Shown piece by piece: positions 1-10,260 of a stretch of 64,000 nt of DNA; within the stretch, counting starts at the first letter, position 1, and each line of letters begins with the position of its first letter. The position numbers were made by a program, and so were the translations under genes. Source of the DNA: Fragilaria crotonensis (taxonomy: Eukaryota > Bacillariophyta > Fragilariophyceae > Fragilariales > Fragilariaceae); contig JAKSYS010000219.1 in NCBI GenBank assembly GCA_022925895.1, positions 21,387-85,386 on the forward strand, read 5' to 3'. The notes below the pieces were generated by a model. It was given only the letters and a program-made list of their open reading frames with translations, did no database searches and was not told where the DNA came from.

Positions 1-13
1 GTACCCGACTGAT

Positions 14-281
14 TTGAACTCAGCGTACAGCCTGCTCGTGAACTATCGCACGCCTACAAACACGAGGCCCAGGAACAGCACCGGAAACGACAACGCTAAC
101 AGTCAGCGAACAAGTCAGACCTCCCCGGCGGCCGAAGAAAGCGCAATGACATTCGCCCAACAGAGCACTCCGGCGGCCGGAAGCCAGGGAGGCCATAACA
201 GCGCCCAGTCATCGACGGACCCCGACCGTAACCCCAGCTCCAAACTCCTCCGCCGTCTCAGTTAACACCGGCACTACGCTC
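14..281 (+). pseudogene. C-terminal part of copia Gag
   Basis: The frame opening at 14 reads SAYSLLVNYRTPTNTRPRN and then a Ser/Gln/Pro-rich low-complexity stretch, stopping at 265. The LLVNY stretch followed by a polar linker fits the end of a copia Gag just before the protease. The pol frame (frame 3) is also open upstream of its annotated start, back to at least base 180, so Gag and Pol were probably one continuous frame that has since shifted by one base. No zinc knuckle is visible inside the window. Most of Gag lies off the left edge. Product identity is inferred from position and from short sequence similarity only. Confidence 0.45.
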
Positions 282-3200
282 GTGCAGTACGCCGTAATGA
301 TGGCGCAGTCCAACGCCCAGTCCATTGACCCTAACTGGGTGCTCCTTGACTCCCAGTCCACCATCTCCGTGTTTCGGAACAAAAGCATGCTACACAACAT
401 TCGCCGGAGCCCACACGTCCTCCGAGCCATCACGAACGGGGGCTACCAGGATTCGCACATGATTGGGGATTTCCCGAACCTTGGCCCAGTGTGGTATAAT
501 AAGGACTCCATTGCGAACATCCTCTCACTATCGGAAGTTAGGCGAGTGTGCACGGTGACTATGGACACGTCCAAGGAGCCCGCCATGAATGTCCACCGCA
601 AGGACGGCACGATCATGAGTTTCATCGAACACCCCTCGGGTTTGTATGTGTACAATGGTAATGATGTGACTAGCGATGCTGTTAATGCGTACACGTTACT
701 CAATACTGTGGCCGAACACAAAAAGATGTTCTCCCAACGTCAAATCGCGGCCGCCGACGCCGCCCGTGCTTTGTACAGAAAAATCGGACGCCCCGACGAA
801 TCCGAATTCCAGTCCATCCTGCGCGGGAATTTCATCCGGAACTGCCCAGTCACACCGGATGACGCAAGCCGTGCGCTGCTCATCTACGGACCCGACGTCG
901 CGGTGTTGAAAGGCAAGATGACACGCTCCCGCGCATCCCCACGTGCGCCAACGTTCGAGGCCATCCCCATCCCGGCTCCAATCCTGGAGCATCAACGCAA
1001 CGTTACTTTGTGCGTGGATTTTTTCTTTGTCCAGGGTATTGGCTTTCTGCACACCATTTCACGTGGGATCGGTTTCCGCACGGTCGCACCTATCGTGGAC
1101 CGTTCACACAAGACTATTTTAAAAGAACTTTCCACCGTCATCAGCGTTTACCAGGCTCGGGGTCTCGTTGTTCGGGACATTCATGCCGATAACGAATTCG
1201 AGTGTATTCGCAATGACGTCCGACCAGTTGCCCTCAACATCATCCCTTCGGACAGTCACGTTGGAGAAGTAGAGCGCTCTATCCGCACTATCAAGGATCG
1301 TCTTCGATCGGCGGTCCACGGCCTTCCGTTTAAGCGTTATCCAAAACTAATGATTCGGCATCTGGTATCCGACGCCGTCCGGTGTCTCAACCAATTTCCT
1401 CGCAAGAACGGTGTCTCTGACACCATGAGTCCCGCTACCATTGTGGTCGGCACCGGCACGCCCGATTTCACAGCCATGCGCATTGAGTTTGGGGCATATG
1501 CACAAGTATTCGAGGAGTTTGATCCCACCAACACCCCGCGTGCGCGTTCGCTGGGCGCCATCGCCCTTACCCCCACGGGGAACGCTCAGGGGGACTACTA
1601 CTTTATGTCGCTTGCTACGGGTGCACGCATCTCGCGCCACCGTTGGACCGAACTTCCGATCCCCGACACCGCCATTGCCCGCGTCGAAGCCCTCGCCATC
1701 GCCGACGGTCAACCCCTCATTCAAGCCACCGGTTTTGTGGTTGAGTGGCGTCCTGACCATCCTATCGACGACGATGCGTACGATTTCGATTTCCACCCAT
1801 TCCCTGACCACGCGGCTGACGATAATCTTGACGTTGATTTTGACCCCATCGATGCCGACGAGCTCGCTGCCCTCGCCGCCCCTGCACACGATCCTGCCCC
1901 GCTACCGCCGGTCCCGGATCAAGGAGCGGTCATGACCGTCGATGTCAACGAGTATGTAGAAGAACCAGAGGAACCTGCCGACGACGCAGAAGATGAGGAC
2001 GACGCAGAAGACGAGGACTACACCGGAGACTACACCGATGATGCAGACGAGGACCAGGACCAGGACGATGACCCTGTCGAAGCATACGACCCGAACGAAG
2101 CGAACGATGGTGATGTCGTAGATCGCGAAATCAGGGGAGAACAACTTTTGGAACCCATCGAGGAGCAGCCTACGGTGCAAGAACAAGAGCCAGAACCAAT
2201 CGAAACACTCGAACCCCATGTAAATCAAGGAGCGGAAGAGATGGCTGAGGCCCAAGGTGCCATGGGCATTCCAAATCCCACGAGTCACCCGTACAACCTA
2301 CGTCATCGGGGCACATCATCGACCGATTTCCGAGTCGCCATCGACGAACCTCACAACAGCAAGTCCTACTTTCCCCCACGCCACCAGATGCATCAGGTCG
2401 GCCACATCAAGATTAGAGACCCTCACCGTTTTGCTTTCGATTACGTGTTCGCACACATGAGTGCCCTCCTCTTCACACAGATGAGTGCGAAAGCTGCGAT
2501 CAAGAAACACGGGAAAGCTGCCGAAGCCGCCCTCATGAGAGAATTTGGGCAACTGGAAGACTTGGACGTATACGAGCCAGTCCATGCAAGGACTCTAACA
2601 AAGGAACAACGAAAGGGTGCCCTGAGGGCCCTTCCTCTCGTCGCGGAAAAGCGCTGCGGGACGTTGAAAGGCAGGACTGTAGCGGACGGTCGACAACAGC
2701 GCAATTTATATGACAAGTCCGAAACGGCGTCCCCCACTGTCTCAAACGACGGTCTAACACTCACTATTGTTGAGGACGCCTATGAGGGCAGAGACGTTGG
2801 AACCGCGGATGTTGCAGGCGCCTACTTAAAGGCTTACATGAAAGATTTCGTGATCATGAAGTTCACTGGAGAGATGGTTGATATCCTTTGCAAGATGAAT
2901 CCCAAGTACATTGAATACGTGGTGTTGGAGGCGGGTGTACGAACTCTTTACGTGCGTCTCATAAAGGCCATCTATGGATGCGTGCAATCCGCACTTCTCT
3001 GGTATGAGCTTTTAGCGAGACCTTGCAGAAGATGGGTTTCGTGTTGAACCCGTACGATCGGTGCGTCGCGAACTGCGACATCAATGGTAAACAATGCACC
3101 ATAGCCTGGTACGTGGACGATACCAAGATATCGCACGTGGATCCGGAGGTTGTGACCATGATAATTAACAAATTGGAGGCTGCGTTTGGGAAAATGACTG

Positions 3201-4110
3201 TGACTAGAGGCTCATCGCACGTGTTCCTTGGGATGAATATTGAGTACAACAAATCCGAACGAACAGCTAAAATCACAATGAAAGACTATTTGAAAGAAGC
3301 CATCATCGAATCGGGCCTGGCGATCAACAAGACAGCATCCACACCAGCGAGCAAGGAGTTATTTGAGGTGGACGACGCTTCCCCTGCGTTACCGAAGCGG
3401 TACGGAGACGTTTTCACAGCGTCGTGGCTAAACTATTGTACGTCTCCATACGGGCACGAATGGACCTTCTTTTGTCCACCAGTTTCCTCACCACCAGAGT
3501 GTCACGAAGCACACGACAAGACATGGGCAAGTTGAAGAGACTATTGGAGTATATTAACGGTACTATCGATCTGGAGTACACTGTCGGCGCGGACGACCTG
3601 GGACGCATGCGCACCTGGGTTGACGCCGCGTACGCCGTGCATGCTGACATGCGTAGCCATACCGGAGGGGTCATTTCTTTCGGAAGGGGCGGCATAGCGT
3701 GCAAGTCGAGCAAACAAAAGCTTAACACCAAAAGTTCCACTGAAGCAGAGTTCGTGGGTGCGAGCGACTACCTCCCGAACACCATCTGGGTGAAAATGTT
3801 CATGGAAGCGCAAGGATATAAAATCAACGAAAACATTCTTGAGCAGGACAACGAGAGCGCCATAAAGCTGGAAAAGAACGGACGCATTTCTGCGGGGCCA
3901 AAATCCAGACACATTCACATTCGATACTTCTGGTTGAAGGATCGGCTGAAATCTGAGGACATCTCCGTCCGGCACTGTCCAACGTTGCAAATGCTGGCGG
4001 ATTTTTTTCACCAAGCCTCTACAAGGAAACCTTTTCCGACGTTTTCGCGACGTTGTACTTGGACGTTGCCACACCGACACCCTCGCCTCCGTCAACGATG
4101 GGTCGTTTGA
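282..4110 (+). pseudogene. copia Pol polyprotein: protease, integrase, RT, RNase H (frameshifted)
   Basis: The first frame (282-3047, 921 codons) starts with a protease motif LLDSQST near residue 22. Next come a GAG-pre-integrase-like stretch at about residues 150-215 and an integrase core with LCVDFFF, HADNEF and VGEVERS as the D, D and E regions. A very acidic linker covers about residues 490-690. The RT then begins, with TADVAGAYLKAYM and IKAIYGC. At about 3030 the coding moves to another frame (3023-3535), which holds the RT active site YVDD at 3110-3121. Near 3430 it moves again (3424-4110), giving RNase H with TKSSTEAEF and SRHIHIRYFWL. The start codon given is not ATG and the frame is open upstream. 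The enzyme would copy element RNA and insert the DNA copy, but the two internal shifts make it non-functional as read. Confidence 0.85.
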
Positions 4111-4310
4111 GGAGCGTGTTGGAAGTATGCAATCTGACCCAATCGCTACCGTCGACTCGAGTAACGGTACGGTGGCAAGGGCGAATGAAGAAAAAGAGAT
4201 CCATGCACACACTCACGTCACATGGGCTGACGTAGTAAAAAGAAAGCGCGTCACGAGAGCAATCAAACCAAATCATATGAGTTTCAAGGGTCGCATTCTC
4301 TTGAAATAAT

Positions 4311-5454
4311 CCAGTTAGTAAGCATCAGAGTTTGATTGACTCTTCACGCTTGTTATCAATAGTTTGAACACGCTGCGTTTTCACCATCGCGTTGGGTTTA
4401 GGGCCTGTATCGCGTCGCAGTAGGGTTTCACTCTACAACACATAGAGTTACACCATTGCTTGGAGCTTGGAGTACAAACATACTCTGAGAACTGAGAAGT
4501 ATGTACTTCGCGGTACGGAGTACTTGTACCCTAATTAAAAAGCGCTCTTTGAGAAGCGTTTCGCATGTGGTGCCAACAACAAGTTCACAAGATGAACCTG
4601 CATCACATTCATATCTTCCCATGTCACTTCCTCAAAATGTTAAACCAAGGTGGTCCGTGCGCTCCTCTCGCGACAAATAGCCTCAGGAAGTTTATCATCA
4701 CTCTCAGACCCGAGACATGCTCGTACTTGTAAAGCCTAAAAGCAGTTCGGTTGCCAATACTACCTCATGCAAGATCTCGGAGTGCTCTCCAACACGCAAG
4801 CGCAAGGTGCCAGGCGGCTGTCTGGATGTCGCCACGTTCGCCACACAGTATCCAAAGGTAACCTTCGAACAGGTGGGCGCAAGCATCAAGAAGGGAATCG
4901 ATACGTCCGAGCTCGCGAATCAACTCGCCTCGGTCTAGTTGGCATAGTCGAAGGCTTCCCGTATTGATCTTGATAAGGGGTAGCCTGCTCGGCGAAGTCC
5001 ACTATCAGTGCAACGACACGCGGCAGATGATCAGTACGATACGCAACCGTGTCGAACGGCTTGATTCCAACAAGTTGCCTCGCCAGCTTCCATAGCATCG
5101 TCTGCATACCAACAGAACCACTCAAGAGCTTAGTCGTCCATCGCCGACTCCCAACTGCGTAACGACGCCATGCAGAAACGACAACGCATCATTGACGGTC
5201 AAATTCTTTGCTTCCCATCGCCAGTGTTCCGGCCTGTTCAAATGTGGTATCTCTTTGTTACTCAAATGCTGTCGTATCGTGATCTTGTGACGTGTGTCAA
5301 CTTCATCTCAAATCTGCCTGTTTTGTACTGTGGAGTATTCAGTAGTCGTACTTGGTCGGTCTACATGGAGTAAACGATAGGTGACCATTTAGTCGATATG
5401 CTAACTTCACGCCAACACTGAAGAGTCGATTTGTAAAGAAGTTTAGATAAGATG
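4311..5454. other. Intergenic region; possible 3' LTR remnant and unassigned short ORFs
   Basis: The stretch 4351-4440 begins TGTTATC and ends ACAACA, giving the TG...CA ends of an LTR with a TGTT/AACA terminal inversion. It is only 90 bp long, I see no target duplication, and there is no 5' copy to compare. A plus-strand ORF at 4717-4938 (73 codons) has no recognisable domain. On the minus strand, 4886-5125 reads SGSVGMQTMLWKLARQLVG and continues in plausible protein-like composition, so it could be a gene fragment. Around 4466-4520 there is a small cluster of GTAC palindromes. Nothing here is assigned with confidence. Confidence 0.3.
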
Positions 5455-6300
5455 TTATGACGAAAGCAGTTTAACTCGATGATAAATGCTGCCCTGCAGT
5501 TGTTGAACAATTAGCAGGTGCTCTGCTCGCTCCTTTGATCGGGGTGCCACAACCATATCCAATGCCTTTGTAAGTGCGTCGGCGACGTTGATCAGCATTT
5601 GAGGCCTTGGTTGCGACTGAGGCATCAAGACGACAGAGCTTACAGCTTGGAGTGCAACACATGCTGCCGATTGAACGGCAACCGAGCCTGAGTGCATTCT
5701 CATCGTTGCAAGAATCTGAAGCATTGTTTCCATATTTCTATCATCTTGCAGGTCGCTGCCGTTTCGCACGAAAAGTCTTCCAAGTGAGTTACAACAAACT
5801 TCTTGCAGGCATGCATGCTCGGGAAAGGCTTTCATTGCCTTGACGATGGTGGCAACACCATCAGCCGAACGGATAACAACACGATAGAAGGCATCGTCAG
5901 CGAACTCAGCGAGCATTGCGCACTCGTAGTAAGGGATGTCCGCTTCGGATACCGTCGCGGCTCGGGAAGCATCGTCGCATTTCTTGTTCAAATTAGACAC
6001 CAGCTCTTTCGCTCCCTTGGCGTTTGATCTCATCGACTTCATAACAATTGCTTTGTGTTTGAATTGCATCGTCTTGTGTGGTACTGCCGTAATCTTTCTG
6101 ATATTCCAACAGGCAGTTTTAGTTGTCGAACTACTACGCTCGTGAGAACATGTGGTGCTTGATGACTGTGCAGTTGACGAGCCGAAGGTTACGCCATTTG
6201 GCATTGAAGGGGTCAGCTTGCAAGTCATTTCGTTCAAGTTGTTGTGCCTATGAATTGAAGGTGATGTATGTATGGATCTCCGCAAGCCGATGGCGCTCAA
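5455..6300 (-). CDS. ARM-like helical repeat protein, hypothetical
   Basis: An intact 281-codon frame. Its C-terminal two thirds is built from about 40-residue helical units with the spacing of armadillo repeats, for example ADGVATIVKAMKAFPEHACL followed by QEVCCNSLGRLFV, and AVQSAACVALQAVSSV. Such repeats form protein-binding superhelices, and the partner here is unknown. The first 90 residues are Ser/Thr-rich and look unlike the rest, so the true start may be an internal Met, for example at MQFKHKAI or MKSMRSNAK. No enzyme motif or signal peptide is visible. The nearest neighbours are mobile elements on both sides, so it may be an isolated or truncated copy of a larger gene. Confidence 0.55.
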   Translation of the reverse strand: MSAIGLRRSIHTSPSIHRHNNLNEMTCKLTPSMPNGVTFGSSTAQSSSTTCSHERSSSTTKTACWNIRKITAVPHKTMQFKHKAIVMKSMRSNAKGAKELVSNLNKKCDDASRAATVSEADIPYYECAMLAEFADDAFYRVVIRSADGVATIVKAMKAFPEHACLQEVCCNSLGRLFVRNGSDLQDDRNMETMLQILATMRMHSGSVAVQSAACVALQAVSSVVLMPQSQPRPQMLINVADALTKALDMVVAPRSKERAEHLLIVQQLQGSIYHRVKLLSS

Positions 6301-7220
6301 TTATATGTCATTCAGCGCTTTCTGATATTAATGCGATGCACGAGCCGGTTTCCAAAGTAAGTTCGCAATTGTTGCGACGTTGGAGTGTTCGGTTTTGTTG
6401 CAAACTGCGACATTTTAGCGCGCGGATCAATGGGTGATTTTAAGATGGACATTTAGCGGTCATTCGACACGCGTTGTACTTATAAAACAAGGAATACTGG
6501 ATTTCCTTATCTCGAAGACATCGATCCAGTTAGGAAGACTTTCACGTAAATTACTATAAAATTAGAAAGAAATCTAAGCTAATGTCCTAGGCGTGTTTCG
6601 TAACATGCATATGTGCTAATTGCCTGACAGTATGTCGTAGAGCGAAGGGAAATGAATCGTGGGATTCGAAAAGCTAGGATGCATTCTACGCCGAAAATGA
6701 CCCCGAGAATTTCCAGAAAGACTCAAATGGTCAGATGTCATCATGAGAATCCTTAGATAGACTATATAATGTAAGATATATGATATATTTAATTAATTGC
6801 CCGTACGATACATACGACACAAAAATGAATTGTTCGGAGTTCGGATGACGAGGATCTCAAATAGCTCACCGTCAGGTTTGGGGGGCATTCGGTGCTGTCG
6901 ACTTTACTCATTACAAGATTAGACCGGGAGTCGCAGGTATAAAATCCATCGATTTTACATGCTGCCTCCCGTACATATGACATACATATGTAATAAAGAA
7001 GGATCGACACTTGGGACTGTTAAGTAAAATCCCCTTTAGACGGATAAACATGCGGGGAAACGGCCAAATGCCGCGGATGAATGACCCCATATGACTGTAT
7101 CAATAAATAGGCGTCCTCAGCTGGCACGTAACAGGACACACTCGATGTTTTTCCATGTGCGTTGGCAGTTTTCCCAATTATACACATGTTTAAAACATTG
7201 ATTTCCGGGTTGCACGCAGT
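6301..7220. other. AT-rich intergenic region, no gene seen
   Basis: Short ORFs at 6789-7010 and 7020-7349 on the minus strand have no domain features and low-quality composition. I see no RNA gene, terminal repeat or tandem array in this interval. Confidence 0.4.
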
Positions 7221-7228
7221 GTGGCCAT

Positions 7229-7551
7229 CATCAAAGACGGGAATGTCTGAAAATATCAAACCCATTGATGGATGCCCACGTGAACCCCTACGCTCATGGA
7301 AGTACAAGTACCAGCCCAAACCAACCCTGAACACGCACGCTCTACGCAAACCTACCCAAACGCACCCAAACCCAGTTGTCAGTACCAGGTAAAGGAGTAG
7401 ATGGTTCTACTACCGGTAGCAAACATCTACTGGTTTTTTTGCTATGATTGTTGGCCCACCCAGACCCACTCATGAAATCCTGAGCTCACCCAAAACCCAC
7501 CCTCAACCCAATGGGTTTGGGTGGGCCGTGAGTTTGAAATTCCCATCTCTG
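7229..7551. mobile_element. hAT-like non-autonomous element with 8-bp target duplication
   Basis: GTGGCCAT occurs directly at 7221-7228 and again at 7552-7559. Between them, the right end read on the minus strand starts CAGAGATGGGAATTTC. The left end starts CATCAAAGACGGGAATGTC, which matches apart from three extra bases and a few changes. An 8-bp duplication with CAG-type ends is the signature of hAT transposons. The 323-bp interior has no transposase. It contains CCCACCC/GGGTGGG-rich segments and a hairpin AGTAGATG...CATCTACT at about 7396-7433. A related end sequence occurs at 21235. The duplication is seen directly; assignment to hAT is inference. Confidence 0.6.
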
Positions 7552-7834
7552 GTGGCCATAGACTTGTTTTCGACATCGTCACACACAGAGACCGTTTTGA
7601 ATGTGCTACGTTTTTGAACATTGCGAGACAAGAGTCACCCTAATGTGACGTCAAAAAGAGAAGTGAATGTGCTGTTCGTGCCGTAATGTTATTAAAAATT
7701 GTAGACCGATCCATACTTTACCGTCAAATCCGTTATTAGCTGTCTTGTCGTTGTTGTTACTATCGCTATGATGATTGACAATCTTCCAATAGTTTAAGGT
7801 GCTGATATGTCCTTTCTCCTGACAACTTTTGGTG

Positions 7835-7930
7835 GCCATCTAAGGGTGCCAAAACCAAGTCGGCTCTTGGATATGAAAAACCAATTATCTTTGATATGAG
7901 AATTTTTTGTTCATAATTTTTACCTAAAAT
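7835..7930 (+). repeat. Left terminal inverted repeat of the composite transposon
   Basis: The first 20 bases match the complement of the right end without a mismatch, then the match continues with a gap through the GATATGAGAATTTTTT segment. It is immediately preceded by GTG. Confidence 0.7.
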
Positions 7931-7990
7931 ATAGGTAAAAACTTAGGACTAAAGAGCTTGTACATCATGTGTATGAAGCGGGTTTCCTCG

Positions 7991-8203
7991 TATTCCTGAA
8001 CTCTGAAATTTATGTTTCCTGAACTTTTTCATCTCTTGCATAGGAGCTCATACTTTGCATTCCTGAGCTCCAAAATTTCAATTCCTGAATTTCACTGACT
8101 CATTTTTACTAACACTCGGGTGGGATTCCTGAACTCTTGGACTCTAAATATATGAACTATACCACTTCTTCATTTGTGATCATGAATTTCAATTCCTGAA
8201 TTA
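7991..8203 (+). repeat. Left subterminal repeats (ATTCCTGAAC-type)
   Basis: Six copies of ATTCCTGAAC or close variants begin near 7992, 8015, 8059, 8081, 8125 and 8192. Clustered short subterminal repeats are typical transposase-binding sites in CACTA-group elements. The same motif recurs, mostly inverted, inside the right end. Confidence 0.65.
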
Positions 8204-8414
8204 GATATTCGAAAAGAAGAAGTTTGCTGTGTAGTGTGTATGAAGTAATCACCTCAGTAGTTCTGAGCTGACATTGTTCATATAATAGATGTTATTGTCG
8301 CTCATTTTAACTTTTGTTGGAGATTAGTTTTAATTGTGCCTATTCGTGTGGCTTTGATGAACCATTCTACTATTCATTACTAAGTGTCTGATCTATTCTA
8401 AACTGCCTCCACTT

Positions 8415-9640
8415 TCAATTCACTGTAGACAAGTTCAGGAGCAAGATGACTGGAGTAGTTATCATCCTCCTCATCAGAGTCCTCGTCAAATACATCAATG
8501 CACTTGTGTGGGCGTTTCTTACCCTTGTCATCAAATTGTTTCCTGACCCCCCCCGGCCAGACTCCTTTTTCCTTCTGGACAGAAACATTTTAAGTAGTTC
8601 CTGGTTGAATGTTGGGGTGGTTGATTTCTTTCTATCATTCTTGATGGCCATGTATAATTCATCGTATTTCCTCATTCCCACCTGTGACCAACCACAGCCT
8701 CCCCCCATTATCATGAGCACCCTTGTTCCTGGAGAATGTGTAAAGTGGTGGCTGCCGAACATGGTATTGCAAAGATTGGTCAGAAGTTAGGATGTGGTTT
8801 TTTCATTTCATTTAGTATCATAGTGTAACTTACGGGTAGGTTGTTGTTGTCCTCATCAGTCCATGTACCAATTCGCTGTTTCCAACAAGTGATAACAAAA
8901 CAAGTCAGTTTCTTGTTGTTTGTTCTGTGACAAACCATTCGGATAAACTTACCATTTTCTCTGTCTTAACTAATTCCGCGAACCACCTCTTCCCATAGTT
9001 GATCAGGCACAGCAAAATGAATGCTTCATCACTTATGGACAGGATTTTCTTGCTCCATACTTTTCTGTCAGTTGTTGCACAGTGGTTCTCCATGTTGATA
9101 GTGTTATTCCACTTGCTGCTGCCGACAATGCATGGGGCATAGGTGTCTATGATTTGGGCATAGTAGCAGATATTATCCCTCATCTTGAGGAGGTAACTGG
9201 TTTCTTCCTCGCTTCCACTGTATAGGCTGTGTTCATACGTTCCTAAATTGGAAGTGAATCCTCTGGATGCAAGGTGTTTGATGTTGAATGCAAGTGAGTG
9301 TGAGTATGCTCGGGCTTTGGCAAAGTACACTCACTTCAATTCCTCACCTTTGAATTTCGTTTGCATGTTTTTTATTGCATTGTTCGAAGATCAGTGTGTG
9401 TTTTACAACTATTCTCCGCATCCCAAGCCACCAGTTTTCGGTTCCTCGAATGTTTGTGTGCTTCATGATAAAGCCACAAAGTGTTTTCTCATCTTCACTG
9501 AAATGAGAATGATAGTCTTTTTGATAGAACTTCCAAATAGAGAACACGTGTTTTTTGATGCAAGTCTTGATCACACTGATTTGATTCTCTTCTGTATTTT
9601 CCGTCATGCTCATGTCCACTATGCTGCTTAGCCCTGGAAC
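8415..9640 (-). pseudogene. Transposon accessory protein of unknown function, multi-exon
   Basis: Three minus-strand open pieces (9344-9619, 8905-9330, 8415-8762) join through plausible short GT-AG introns. One donor follows ANEIQR near 9365, with an acceptor near 9280. A second donor follows KTEKM near 8952, with acceptor GGAAACAG near 8878. A third donor, GTAAGTTAC, lies near 8836, with acceptor GTTCGGCAG near 8750. Joined, the protein contains KVWSKKILSISDEAFILLCL and then GTWTDEDNNNLP, followed by GWSQVGMRKYDEL and FNQELLKMFL. I associate this order with an undescribed protein family found in diatom mobile elements. It has no catalytic motif I recognise. The 5' end is uncertain and the exon boundaries are inferred, so it may be intact rather than a pseudogene. 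Confidence 0.5.
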
Positions 9641-9866
9641 CGATGATGTTAGTTGGCTGTCACTTGATTTCCGACTTTAATAGTTGAAGGTAGGGATGGT
9701 GGATTTCCGTATGCATGCTTCTGTCCTAGTTTTGCATCCATTTTCCGTGGCACTTCTTCCTCCTCCTCCTCCTCGTTGTCACTTTGAATCAGATCATTGG
9801 GATCTGTGGTCACTGTTTCACGCCTCTTATGAAGTCTCTCCTTTGTTTCCTAGAGCTGGGCTTTAA

Positions 9867-10260
9867 GGCAGTCATGCCTGCTGCTGTTTGGTGTGCCATT
9901 GATGCCATGGTTGTATTTGTGGTGCTTCCTTGTTGTGTGAAAACTTTCCGATTGTGCGCCAAATTTTGAACACTGAAAATCCTGTTTGTGGGATAGTCTT
10001 TTTGCCACCATTTGAATTTCATACCAAGTACCGAGTTGGTATGTAGGTTCTACACATTCATGCAGGGTTTTCAAATTTTGAATTCATACCACACCCCTTC
10101 ATTCTTTACATACACCAAAATGTACCGAAAGTAAATGTACAATTTGAATGCACGCTTTCCGAACTTCTGTTTAGTGAATCTGTGTCCTGTCAATTTCAAC
10201 ACCTCATTTTCACTTCACTCGTCCTCTTCAAAACCCTTTCTTCAAAACCTTCTCTTCAAA
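9867..10260. other. Spacer between divergent transposon genes
   Basis: The interval between the minus-strand accessory gene and the plus-strand transposase start contains no convincing ORF. It contains CTTCAAAACC repeated three times near 10225-10260, just upstream of the transposase ATG, and probably holds promoter elements for both genes. Confidence 0.35.

Larger units (their letters stand above)
1..4310 (+). mobile_element. Ty1/copia LTR retrotransposon, 5' end outside the window
   Basis: The region carries, in order, a Gag C-terminal piece, an aspartic protease motif, an integrase core, a reverse transcriptase and an RNase H. Integrase before reverse transcriptase is the Ty1/copia order. 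The protease motif LLDSQST and the long acidic linker between integrase and reverse transcriptase resemble diatom CoDi elements. The 5' LTR and most of Gag lie beyond the left edge. Coding is broken by at least three frame changes, so this copy is probably inactive. A short possible 3' LTR follows at 4351-4440. Classification is secure to the superfamily and tentative below that. Confidence 0.88.

Noticed and set aside
1347-1935. ORFs of 160-180 codons on both strands within the copia integrase/linker region
   Set aside because: They overlap the supported Pol frame and are GC-biased shadows without domain features.
4351-4440. Complete 3' LTR of the first copia element
   Set aside because: TG...CA ends are present, but 90 bp is too short for a normal LTR, no duplication flanks it and no 5' copy is available, so it is mentioned only as a possibility.
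7162-7392. 76-codon plus-strand ORF spanning the hAT-like element edge
   Set aside because: It crosses the element boundary and is rich in Pro/Thr from the CCCA-type repeats.
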